Shown in pieces: positions 16,519-25,523 of a stretch of 64,000 nucleotides of DNA. The notes beneath the pieces were generated by a model. It was not told the DNA's origin and did no database searches. It saw nothing but the letters and a program-made list of their open reading frames with translations. Every line of letters begins with the position of its first letter. Within the stretch, counting starts at the first letter, position 1. Made by a program: the position numbers and the translations under genes. The stretch is from assembly GCA_937891465.1 (NCBI GenBank), contig CALAHF010000018.1:47471-111470 (forward strand). The letters are read 5' to 3'. Origin of the DNA: an uncultured Verrucomicrobiales bacterium. GTDB taxonomy: Bacteria > Verrucomicrobiota > Verrucomicrobiia > Verrucomicrobiales > DEV007.

Positions 16519-19500
16519 TCAATTTTTATTCACCACTTCGTCCAGGTTCAGAATCAAATTCGCCACCAGGGTGTAGGCCGCTAGTTCTGAAACGGCGAGA
16601 TTTTTATCCGCCTTGCTTTCACCGTAGGCGATCAGTTCAGTTGCCGCCTTTTCATCGGAATCAAAGCGGTTGCGATGTTGTTGATAAACCCCCAGAGCGA
16701 TTTCGAGTTCATCAGATTCAGGTGCGCGAGCTGTGACTGAACGCCATGCCCATCCGATTCTGGCTTCTGCTGATTTGCCACCTTCTTTAATCATTCGAGA
16801 TGCAAAATTCCGGGCGGCTTCGACATGTTGGATATCGTTCATCAACTGAAGCGCTTGCAACGGCGTGTTGCTCCGGCCTCGTGCTGTGCAACTCTGCTCA
16901 CGGTTGGGCGCATCAAAAGTCGACATGAACGGAGGAGGCGCGGTCCGCTTTAAGAACGTGTAAAGGCTCCGGCGATAGAGATCGTCTCCAGTGCCCTGCT
17001 TGTAGTAGCGGGTGTTGCTGCTGCCAAATCCAACGGGCTCCCAAATGTTTGGCGGCTGATAGGGGCTCACGCCTTTACCACCGATTTCCGGAACTAACAG
17101 ACCGCTAACAAACAGGGCTTGATCTCGCAGAATCTCGGCATCCAGGCGGAAACGAGGGCCATGCGCAAGCAGTCTGTTTTCTGGATCTGATGCTAACATT
17201 TCCGGCGAAATCTCTGACTTCTGCCGATACGCGCGTGAGGTGATGAGGCGTTTCACGAATTTTTTCATATCCCATTTGTCGTCTTGGGAAAATGTGATTG
17301 CCAACCAGTCGAGCAATTCAGGGTGGCTTGGGACTTCGCCTTGAGATCCAAAGTCCGCGCTGGTTTTGACCAACCCCGTCCCGAAAAACTGCTGCCACAA
17401 TCGATTCACCGCAACACGAGAAGTGAGAGGATGCTTGCTGTCGATCAGCCAATTCGCCAAGTCGAGGCGATTGTATTCCTCTCTTTCTTTCTTGTCTGGC
17501 AAAGGCGGAAGGAATGACGGGACATTCCGCGTCACTTTCTCGCCGGGGGCATCGTAGGCTCCCCGGAGCATGACAAAGCTCTCCCGGGCTTCAGGAAGGT
17601 CAGCCATGACAAATGTGATCGGCGCATTCTTCTCGATCACCATTCTCTTTGCTTCAAAAGGGGCTTTTTCAGCTTCGATTGGCGCGAGTAAATCCCGTGC
17701 TCCGGCATAAAAATTGGCCAACCAAAAATCGTGAATGCGCTTGGTTTCGTCTTCGCTCCATTTGTCGACTTGCTTTCCGCGAACTAATTGGCGTAGGCCT
17801 TCGGGAAGGTCGTTGTTGCGCTTGCCGCCATGCACTTTTTTCCAGGCTGCCCACGACCAGCTTGTGTCGGTCACTGGATTCACCGTGGCTTCAACCCCGA
17901 GCCGGTCCCACGTCACGGTCCCGTTGAATTGAGTGAATGCGTAACCATCGATTTTCGTTTTCGGAGTTAAGCCGATGGTTGCTGCGTTGAATTCCAGTCG
18001 AACCCACTCGCCGGATTTCGGAAGATCTCCGATTCGTCGGTTCTCGTTCGTGCCTGGTTTTCCAAATCCAATTTTTCCCTGCTCGCCCCAGGTCGCTCGG
18101 TGCTTCCAACCGCCGGTGTGAAATTGCACCATGATTTGCGCAGGTGGATCAGTCGGATCGATGAAGCAGTTTACGAAAATCTTCCCATTTTTAGGAACGG
18201 TGAACGAGGCGCCGCCGCTGAAGAAATCTTGCGCACTGCCTTTGGCGCTTCGCTTTAACGCAGCTCCTCCGCTGAAAACTTCGCCGTCTGCTTTGGTCAC
18301 AATCTTCAACGGATTTCCGGTCGATCCCGGTTTGGTGCCTTTTGGAAATGAATCCTCAAACCAAACCGTTTCGGTTTTTCTGGTTTCTGGCGGAGGTGTC
18401 AGACTTGCCGGATCGGTGTATTCAATTTTTGAAATCGCGACCTTCAATTTGGCATCGACCGCAGCGATTTTCGTTTCGAACTCTTTGAGTTTCAGTTTAT
18501 CTTCCGGTGAGGTGAGTTTTAAAATCGGCGGGGTATCGATCTTATTGCCGTCCATCGCCGGATCTGCCGCGCTGTGGAAAAAGGCATACATGGAGTAAAA
18601 GTCTTTCGCCGAGATCGGATCAAATTTATGATCGTGGCACACCGCACACCCTGCGGTGAGCCCCATCCACACTTCGACAGCGGTGGACGTCCGATCGACA
18701 GCGTAGCGATAAACCCATTCCTCGTTGATACTGCCGCCCTCGCTGGTTGAAACATTGCAGCGGTTAAAGCCGGATGCGATCAGTTGATCCTGAGTTGGAT
18801 CTTCCAACAAATCCCCGGCAAGCTGCCAACGCGTAAATTCATCGAAAGGAAGATTGTCATTGAGCGCTCGAACTACCCAGTCTCGGTAAGGCCACATGGA
18901 GCGTTCATTGTCGAGGTGGAGCCCGTGGGTATCCGCATAGCGAGCCAGATCCAACCAGTATCGTGCCATGTGTTCTCCGTAGGTTTCGCGAGATTGCAGT
19001 TCATCAATCAGCTTTTCAAATGCCTCAGCTGAGTCGTCTGCGACAAATTTATCGACTTCCGCGAGCGTTGGCGGAAGTCCTGTTAAATCAAGCGTTGCCC
19101 GACGGATCAGCGTTTGTTTGTCAGCTTCGGCAGAGAAATTCAGGCCTTCTTTTTTAAGCCGATTTTCGAGAAAGAAATCGATTCCCTTTCCTGCGTGTCC
19201 CACGTCTGCTGGGCGCTCAGGCGCGATGAAGGACCAGTGTTCTTCATATTCTGCACCCTGCTCAATCCATTTTTTAAGCGTCGTCTTTTGGGCTGCCGAA
19301 AGCGTTTTATTGTGCTTCGGCGGTGGCATGATTTCATCCGGATCGTCCGAAATGATCCGATGCCAGAGTTCGCTTTTCTGAACGTCGCCAGCGACAATTG
19401 AATCGGTCCCGGGAATATCGAGCCTCAGTTTGGCTTCGCGGTGTTTTTCGTCGAATCCGTGACAGGCAAAGCAATTGTCTGACAGAATGGGGCGCACATC

Positions 19501-19584
19501 TCGATTAAACGAGACGAGTTCTTCCCCGAGCGCGGCAGTGGCGCTGAAAGCGATCAGAATTATCAGTAAATAGGCCGTCTTCAT
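16519..19584 (-). CDS. Cytochrome c DUF1549/DUF1553 protein (PSD1 class)
   Basis: The protein has 1,021 residues and a signal peptide. The order is PSCyt1 with CFACH near residue 37, DUF1549 (LTGLPPTLAEVDKF, YGEHMARYWLDLARYADTHG), a second CAVCH near residue 313 followed by the conserved HKFDPIS, an inserted beta-sandwich (about 390-560, rich in Trp and Gly, likely carbohydrate binding), and DUF1553 (HPLTSRVAVNRLWQQFFGTG, AHGPRFRLDAEILRDQAL). The protein resembles the partner of DUF1501 proteins, but no DUF1501 gene follows it directly. Periplasmic location and redox function are inferred from the family. Confidence 0.9.
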   Translation of the reverse strand: MKTAYLLIILIAFSATAALGEELVSFNRDVRPILSDNCFACHGFDEKHREAKLRLDIPGTDSIVAGDVQKSELWHRIISDDPDEIMPPPKHNKTLSAAQKTTLKKWIEQGAEYEEHWSFIAPERPADVGHAGKGIDFFLENRLKKEGLNFSAEADKQTLIRRATLDLTGLPPTLAEVDKFVADDSAEAFEKLIDELQSRETYGEHMARYWLDLARYADTHGLHLDNERSMWPYRDWVVRALNDNLPFDEFTRWQLAGDLLEDPTQDQLIASGFNRCNVSTSEGGSINEEWVYRYAVDRTSTAVEVWMGLTAGCAVCHDHKFDPISAKDFYSMYAFFHSAADPAMDGNKIDTPPILKLTSPEDKLKLKEFETKIAAVDAKLKVAISKIEYTDPASLTPPPETRKTETVWFEDSFPKGTKPGSTGNPLKIVTKADGEVFSGGAALKRSAKGSAQDFFSGGASFTVPKNGKIFVNCFIDPTDPPAQIMVQFHTGGWKHRATWGEQGKIGFGKPGTNENRRIGDLPKSGEWVRLEFNAATIGLTPKTKIDGYAFTQFNGTVTWDRLGVEATVNPVTDTSWSWAAWKKVHGGKRNNDLPEGLRQLVRGKQVDKWSEDETKRIHDFWLANFYAGARDLLAPIEAEKAPFEAKRMVIEKNAPITFVMADLPEARESFVMLRGAYDAPGEKVTRNVPSFLPPLPDKKEREEYNRLDLANWLIDSKHPLTSRVAVNRLWQQFFGTGLVKTSADFGSQGEVPSHPELLDWLAITFSQDDKWDMKKFVKRLITSRAYRQKSEISPEMLASDPENRLLAHGPRFRLDAEILRDQALFVSGLLVPEIGGKGVSPYQPPNIWEPVGFGSSNTRYYKQGTGDDLYRRSLYTFLKRTAPPPFMSTFDAPNREQSCTARGRSNTPLQALQLMNDIQHVEAARNFASRMIKEGGKSAEARIGWAWRSVTARAPESDELEIALGVYQQHRNRFDSDEKAATELIAYGESKADKNLAVSELAAYTLVANLILNLDEVVNKN

Positions 19585-19651
19585 CCTTGGAGAAGATACA
19601 CTCCGATTCCACCTGATCTATTACGGCATGGTGGCGCTTTTTTCGAATCCC

Positions 19652-19697
19652 GCGAACCAACAGGGTCTGTTCAACGAATCAATAGAGTTGGTTCGTA
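19652..19697. repeat. Palindromic repeat R1, copy 3
   Basis: Arms GCGAACCAAC and GTTGGTTCGT flank a core that includes AGGGTCTGTTC and GAATCAATAGAG. It lies between two divergent genes, about 45 bp before the start of the M41-like peptidase. Confidence 0.85.
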
Positions 19698-19742
19698 GAA
19701 AGTATTTTCCCTAACCGAGCAAATGATGTCTTTTTTAAAAAC

Positions 19743-20258
19743 ATGCCCGCCGACGATTTTACCAAAACTGCTTACCACGAGTGTGGCCATGCAGTCATGG
19801 CGGTGCTGCTGGGAGGAAAGATCGATCTGCTCACTCTTGAGCCAGATTCCGGAGATGATTTGCCGGAACGAAGTGGCGAAATTCGCGTGATCTGGCCGCC
19901 TGACACATTCACCGATAAGGAACTGGGGATTTTTGAGATTAAAGTGGCGCTGGCTGGGCCAATCGCGGAGATGATTTACGATGGGAGCCAACAGACTATC
20001 GAACTTCTCGAAGAGTGGCGTCACGACTGGGAAATGGCGACGGATCGTGTTGCTGAATTTTTACCCAACAACAAATCGATTGCGGAGCATCTCGGCGGCT
20101 ACGCGTTTGAACTGATGGGATTTTTTGAACGGGGCGATGTGTGGGCCGCGGTTGCCGGGTTGGCGGATCAACTGGAAGCTCACGAAACGCTGGAAGAAGA
20201 GCAAATCGCGGATGTGATGGCGGCATGGCCGATTGCTGGTTTTGAGCAGATCGAATAG
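19743..20258 (+). CDS. Free-standing M41-like zinc metallopeptidase domain
   Basis: The 171-residue protein has no signal peptide, membrane segment or AAA module. Residues 9-23 contain the zinc motif HECGH (His12, Glu13, His16) in a helix typical of FtsH-type M41 peptidases, and residues about 68-79 read LAGPIAEMIYDG, like the conserved AGRxAE segment following it in FtsH. A third metal ligand (Asp or Glu) is probably in the helix around WRHDWEMATDR. Such stand-alone M41-like proteins exist in several phyla with unknown substrates. The gene is monocistronic between an R1 repeat and a pseudogene. Peptidase activity without an unfoldase would be limited to small or unfolded substrates; this is inference. 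Confidence 0.75.
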   Translation: MPADDFTKTAYHECGHAVMAVLLGGKIDLLTLEPDSGDDLPERSGEIRVIWPPDTFTDKELGIFEIKVALAGPIAEMIYDGSQQTIELLEEWRHDWEMATDRVAEFLPNNKSIAEHLGGYAFELMGFFERGDVWAAVAGLADQLEAHETLEEEQIADVMAAWPIAGFEQIE

Positions 20259-20268
20259 CTGCTCTGAA

Positions 20269-21001
20269 CTATTTCTTTCGCCAGATTTTGACGTCATCCA
20301 CGGAGGCGTGACCGGGCACCAAAAATCGTAAAAGCCCTTTGGTGGGGTGAGCAAATCCCTCGCTTTAAAAATCTCCGATGGGTTTTCCATCGATGACGAT
20401 TGTTATTTTCTCGCCGTCAACATGGACGAGGAGGTCATGCCATTCTCCTTTTGAAATTTCGTTGACCACAGTTTTCCGTTTGGTTTTGAGAAGCTCCGAT
20501 TTTTTCCCGGCTGAGAGTGTTCCTGCCTGATTGGCCTTACGGATTTCAAGGTCCATAAAACCAGTCTTTTTATCTTCGAACTGAATCTTGTCGAGTCCGA
20601 CAACCGCGTCGAAAAGATGACCAGCGTGGACCGATTTCAGCTTCATATCTGCAAAATTGAGCTGTAACCGATCGCCATCGTTGTCGAGTTTGAAACGCAT
20701 ACCAACGGTTCCGTCCTCGAATGAGAACTCATGTCGAGTTGAGGCCGCGTGGTTGGCGCCTTCCGCCGTGTGCATGTGCATCGCTCCGTCTCGAAGGTCG
20801 ACTTGTTTTTGACCGGCAGCTGTCTTGTCGCTACTCGTAGTCCATCCGTTTCCGGGTTCGTCTTTGAGTTCCTGAGATTCGGTTCGCTCAAAATCATCGT
20901 GAAAAATGAGTTCTCCGAATTTCTTGTCATCGGTGTCGGCAGCGAAAATCGAGGCTGCTTGCTGCAAGAACGGAAGAGAAAAGAGCGATTTTGAAATTCA
21001 T
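20269..21001 (-). pseudogene. Broken concanavalin-like (DUF1080-type) secreted protein gene
   Basis: From the ATG at 21001 the reading gives a good signal peptide (MNFKIALFSSVLAASS) but then leaves frame; removing one C near 20955 joins it to IFAADTDDKKFGELIFHDDFE, the mature body. The body continues to DGKPIGDF at 20368 and then hits TAA (20365-20367). Beyond the stop the same frame goes on with SEGFAHPTKGLLRFLVPG and ends VDDVKIWRKK at a TAG (20269-20271), a tail typical of this lectin/glucanase-like family. So there are two lesions, one frameshift and one nonsense. The intact protein would be about 240 residues, exported and carbohydrate binding. A sequencing error could explain either lesion, less easily both. 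Confidence 0.75.
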
Positions 21002-21188
21002 GATGGCCACTCGAATCAACTCTAATGATCTGCCAATTCAATCGCTCGTTCATGGCAGGCGATTCGGTAAACTTTCGCTGATTTTGTACCAAAAATCGCA
21101 ACCGCACGATGAAGAGTTGGATTCTTGACCGGTTTTGATGCTAATTTGCCATCCGAACTGCGAAGTTCGCCCAACCCTAGAATTTCTT

Positions 21189-24100
21189 ATGATAAAACGT
21201 CTTCTTCTCGCGATCGTTCCCCTGATCTTCATTTCCACCGCAGTTTCCGCTGATGCAGATCACCTTTCAATGGAAGGGGGCGAAGGTCCTGGGAAAGGTA
21301 AACATCTCGTGTTTGTCTCCGGTGACGAAGAATATCGTTCGGAAGAGGCGCTGCCAATGATGGCGCAAATCCTCGCGAAGCAGGGATTTCAGTGCACGGT
21401 CCTGTTTTCTCTGGATGAAAACGGAATTGTAAATCCCGATCAAGGCGGAAGTTTGGCTCATTCGGAAGCGCTTGATACGGCGGATGCAATAATCATGGGC
21501 CTTCGATTCCGTCATTGGGATGATGCATCCATGGAACGCTTTGAAAAAGCACTCGCTCGAGGAGTGCCACTCGTTGCGTTGAGAACATCGACGCATGCTT
21601 TTAATTTCCCAGCCGATAGTAAATGGGCAAAATATTCATACAACGCCAAACCGGAGACGGGCTGGGCAAAAGGATTCGGCCGACAGGTGCTTGGAGAGAC
21701 ATGGGTGAATCATCACGGGGCTCACAAACGGCAGGGAACTCGTTCGATTGTTGAAGCTGCGAATAAAAGTCACGCCGTCCTGAATGGAGTGGGAACCATT
21801 TTTGGAACGAGCGATGTCTATGGCGCGAAGCCACTTGAGTCGACCGTTTTGCTTCGTGGCGCGGTAACTGAAACGCTCAAGTCAGATTCTCCAGCGATCA
21901 AAGGTGGGAAAAATGATCCAATGCAGCCAATCGCGTGGGTTCGTGAATATGCTCACAAAGATGGAACGAAGAACAAGGTTTTCACAACGACGATGGGAGC
22001 TGCTTCGGATTTGCTTGATGAAAATCTACGACGTTTGGTCGCTAATTCGATTTTCTGGGGATTGGAAATTGACGTTCCTGAAAAAGTAGATGTAACGATT
22101 CCAAATTCTTACAAGCCGTCTCCGTTTAGTTTCAAGGCTTACAAATCAGGATTGAAGCCTGCTGATTTTATTCCCGGTGCGCCAAATTTTTCAAAAGCCG
22201 GCCCACCAGCAGCCAAGCCGAAAGGAAAACAGAAAAAGAAGGCCCAGCCGAAGAAGAAGCCGACTGCGAAAAAAGACAATAAGAAGAGTGAAGACAATAA
22301 GAAGAGTGCACTTCCGCCCGGAGTGATCACTCCAATCAACCCAGAGTCGGTTCTGTTCAAAAAGCAGCCGGCGCCCGAGAAATTGACGGTCCAAAAAGGC
22401 GATCACATTGTGATCATCGGTTCTGGGCTTGCTTCGCGGATGAATCATTTCGGTCATTTCGAAACGGAGATGTTCCTGCGGTTTCCGGATAAAGAACTCA
22501 CCATCCGAAACATGGGTGACGAGGGAGTAACTCCCGCATTCCGTTCTCACTCCGCCCGCAACAAAGATCAGCAATACGCTTTTCCAGGTGCGAAAGAATT
22601 GCTTCCGAAAGAGTTCCAGGTTGATTCCCGTCCAGCAGGTCACTACGAGACACCCGATCAATGGCTGACACGATTGAAGGCGGATACGATTATTGGATTT
22701 TTTGGATACAATTCATCGTTTGAAGGCCCAAGTGGGCTTGAGCGCTACAAAAAGGAACTTGAAGCGTTTATCCAGCACACCCTCAGCCAGAAATACAACG
22801 GCGATAAAATTCCTCAGTTGGCACTCGTCTCGCCAACTGCGATGCAGGATTTGTCAGAGAAATACAACACGCCGGATGGTTCGACCGCGAACATCAATCT
22901 CTCGCTTTACGCGAACGCCATGCGTCAGGTCGCCGCAAAAAACGGAGCCGTTTTTGTGGATGTGTTTGGAGTTTCCAGTAAGTGGTACGAAGACGGAAAG
23001 GAATACACGACCGATGGAGCCATTCTTTCTGAGTTGGGATACGAGAAACTCGCTCCTGTTTTGGCGAATCGACTTTTCGGTTCGGCGAAACCTGATGGCT
23101 CGAAGCGCGAGGCAGTTCTTGCCGCCGTAAATGAAAAGAATTGGGCTTGGCTCAACATTTATAAAATTCCAAATGGAGTTCACGCCTATGGCCGCCGTTA
23201 CAATCCGTTTGGCCCGGGAAACTATCCGTTCGAGCTGAAAAAGACGCGCGAGATGGCTGAAGTTCGCGACCGCAATATTCTCGCTACGCTCGCCGGTAAG
23301 TCGTTTGATCTTGCCGCAGAAGACGCAAAAACTTCGAAGCTGCCACCGGTTGAAACCAACTACAAACCAAGCGCGAAAAACGGAACGGCAGAATACAATT
23401 CAGGTGATCTTTCGAAGACTAAATTGAAAGTGGCAGAAGGATATAAAGTGGAACTCTTTGCTGATGAGAAGCAGTTTCCTGATCTTGCAAACCCCGTTCA
23501 GATGGCATTCGACAACAAAGGCCGACTGTGGGTTTCAACGATGGCGAGCTATCCGCACTACAAAATTGGCGACGCGCTGCCCAAAGATAAGTTGCTGATT
23601 TTTGAAGATACCGACAACGATGGGAAGGCCGACAAACAGATTACCTTCTCGGATGATTTGCACATTCCGATCGGTTTCGAAATCGCTCATGACGGCGTCT
23701 ATGTTTCACAAAGCGGCAGTCTGGCTTTTCTTCAGGACACTGACGGTGACGATAAGGCTGACACCAAAGAAGTGCTCCTCAGCGGATTTGATGATCACGA
23801 TACCCACCATGCGATTTCAGCCTTTTGTGCCGATCCATCGGGAGCCATCATGATGGCCGAGGGCTTGTTCAGTCACTCCAATGTCGAAACCGCCTACGGT
23901 CCAGTTCGGGGAAATAACGGTGCTTTTTACCGCTACAATCCTAAAAGGAAGAAGCTGATCAATTACGCTCAATTTGCCATTCCTAACCCCTGGGGAATCG
24001 CATTTGATGACTACGGGCAGGACTTCTTCCTCCACACTTCGGGCACCAGCTTGTCGTGGATGATGCCAGGCTCGGTGAAGCCAGTCTACGGAGTCAATAT

Positions 24101-25442
24101 CAAGGCGCCGGATCTTATTACTTCGAACAAAGCGCGTCCAACGTCGGGACTCGAATTTGTTTCGAGCCGTCATTTTCCTGACGAAGTTCAAGGCGATGTC
24201 ATTCTAAACAATTCCATCGGATTTCTTGGCGCGAAGCAGCACAAAATCATCGAGGACGGAACCGGTTTTACCACTGAATATCGACACGATCTTTTCATTT
24301 CCGAAGACTTGAACTTTCGCCCCGTTGATCTCGAGTTCGCGCCGGACGGATCGCTTTATGTCGTGGATTGGCACAACGCCCTTATCGGTCACATGCAGCA
24401 CTCCGCTCGCGATCCGTTTCGTGATCACGAGCACGGTCGCATTTATCGAATTACTTATCCATCTCGTCCGCTGGTCAAGCCAGCCAAAGTTGCAGGAGCA
24501 TCAATTTCAGAATTGCTGGAAAATCTCACACTGCACGAATACCGGGCGCGCTATCGCACACGTCGTGAACTTCGCGGGCACGATCAGGCAGAAGTTCTTG
24601 CTGCACTTAAGCCATGGGCAGCAAAGCAATCAGACGATCGATTGAAACTTGAGGCGCTCTGGGTTTCCTGGGGAGCCGGAAAAGTTGATGCTGACTTGTT
24701 GAACGAGCTTCTGAAATCGAGGGATCACCGGGTTCGTTCGGCGGCCGTTCGCGTGCTTGGATTCAATGGTCACCAAATCCCAACGCAAGCCGAACAGCTC
24801 AAAGTGGCTGCGGATGATGATCACGGGCGCGTTCGTCTGGAAGCGATAACCGCCGGAACCGTGATCGCCCCGAAAGTTGGTCTGGAAATTCTTTCGATCG
24901 CAAAAGCTAAGGGGCTTGATAAATATTCCGAGGCGAGTTTCAAGCACGCTGAGGCAGCACTTGCGGGTCGGACGTTGATGATTGCAGAGCACAAAAAAGC
25001 GAAAGCGCCGGCGCACCTCAAAGGAAAAGATGCCAAGCGATTCGTTGTGGGTGCGGAAATTTATCATCGCGAAGCGCATTGCGGAACGTGTCACCAGAAT
25101 GACGGAAAAGGACTTCCCGATGCGGGATTTCCGCCACTCGCCGGAACTCAGTGGGCTGTCGGTGATCCCGAGCGCTTGATCAAACTGACGCTCAAAGGAT
25201 TGATGGGACCTATTGAAGTTCAGGGTAAAACTTACCCCGGTCATGTTCCAATGACGCCTTTTGAGTCACTTTTAAATGATGACGATGTTGCTTCGGTTCT
25301 CACATTTGTGCGGAATTCTTTCGGCAACAAAGCTTCAGCGATTCAGCCTGAAGAAGTCGGAAAGATTCGCGCTGCCGTAAAAGATGCACCGCCGATGTAT
25401 AATCCCTCGAAATTGCTCGAAGAGCATCCAATGAAGAAGTGA
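21189..25442 (+). CDS. Multidomain ThuA - SGNH - PVC propeller - HEAT - cytochrome c protein
   Basis: The start is the ATG at 21189 (MIKRLLLAIVPLIF, signal peptide), giving 1,417 residues; an in-frame ATG 54 bases upstream is less likely. Domains in order: ThuA-like/trehalose-utilisation fold (about 35-295), a Lys/Pro linker (about 343-375), an SGNH-hydrolase-like domain (about 395-640; nucleophile block GSGLASRMNHFG), a PVC-type beta-propeller (about 745-1110, with DTDNDGKAD and DTDGDDKAD loops), HEAT-like helical repeats (about 1115-1275), and a C-terminal cytochrome c with CGTCH at 1298-1302. This architecture is recurrent in PVC bacteria. An oxidoreductase role on sugars in the periplasm, passing electrons to the haem, is plausible but not shown. 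Confidence 0.88.
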   Translation: MIKRLLLAIVPLIFISTAVSADADHLSMEGGEGPGKGKHLVFVSGDEEYRSEEALPMMAQILAKQGFQCTVLFSLDENGIVNPDQGGSLAHSEALDTADAIIMGLRFRHWDDASMERFEKALARGVPLVALRTSTHAFNFPADSKWAKYSYNAKPETGWAKGFGRQVLGETWVNHHGAHKRQGTRSIVEAANKSHAVLNGVGTIFGTSDVYGAKPLESTVLLRGAVTETLKSDSPAIKGGKNDPMQPIAWVREYAHKDGTKNKVFTTTMGAASDLLDENLRRLVANSIFWGLEIDVPEKVDVTIPNSYKPSPFSFKAYKSGLKPADFIPGAPNFSKAGPPAAKPKGKQKKKAQPKKKPTAKKDNKKSEDNKKSALPPGVITPINPESVLFKKQPAPEKLTVQKGDHIVIIGSGLASRMNHFGHFETEMFLRFPDKELTIRNMGDEGVTPAFRSHSARNKDQQYAFPGAKELLPKEFQVDSRPAGHYETPDQWLTRLKADTIIGFFGYNSSFEGPSGLERYKKELEAFIQHTLSQKYNGDKIPQLALVSPTAMQDLSEKYNTPDGSTANINLSLYANAMRQVAAKNGAVFVDVFGVSSKWYEDGKEYTTDGAILSELGYEKLAPVLANRLFGSAKPDGSKREAVLAAVNEKNWAWLNIYKIPNGVHAYGRRYNPFGPGNYPFELKKTREMAEVRDRNILATLAGKSFDLAAEDAKTSKLPPVETNYKPSAKNGTAEYNSGDLSKTKLKVAEGYKVELFADEKQFPDLANPVQMAFDNKGRLWVSTMASYPHYKIGDALPKDKLLIFEDTDNDGKADKQITFSDDLHIPIGFEIAHDGVYVSQSGSLAFLQDTDGDDKADTKEVLLSGFDDHDTHHAISAFCADPSGAIMMAEGLFSHSNVETAYGPVRGNNGAFYRYNPKRKKLINYAQFAIPNPWGIAFDDYGQDFFLHTSGTSLSWMMPGSVKPVYGVNIKAPDLITSNKARPTSGLEFVSSRHFPDEVQGDVILNNSIGFLGAKQHKIIEDGTGFTTEYRHDLFISEDLNFRPVDLEFAPDGSLYVVDWHNALIGHMQHSARDPFRDHEHGRIYRITYPSRPLVKPAKVAGASISELLENLTLHEYRARYRTRRELRGHDQAEVLAALKPWAAKQSDDRLKLEALWVSWGAGKVDADLLNELLKSRDHRVRSAAVRVLGFNGHQIPTQAEQLKVAADDDHGRVRLEAITAGTVIAPKVGLEILSIAKAKGLDKYSEASFKHAEAALAGRTLMIAEHKKAKAPAHLKGKDAKRFVVGAEIYHREAHCGTCHQNDGKGLPDAGFPPLAGTQWAVGDPERLIKLTLKGLMGPIEVQGKTYPGHVPMTPFESLLNDDDVASVLTFVRNSFGNKASAIQPEEVGKIRAAVKDAPPMYNPSKLLEEHPMKK

Positions 25443-25453
25443 GTTGGAGTGAA

Positions 25454-25521
25454 ACAATCGAACTGGGTTCGTTCATCGAACCGACAGGGGTGGTTCGTCG
25501 AACCAATAGGGTGCGATCGAA
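25454..25521. repeat. Palindromic repeat R1, copy 4 (extended)
   Basis: Between convergent genes. Words AATCGAACTGGGTTCGTTC, GAACCGACAGGGGTGG and GAACCAATAGGGTGCG show one unit plus a half unit of R1. It occupies nearly the whole 81-bp spacer. Confidence 0.8.
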
Positions 25522-25523
25522 AA

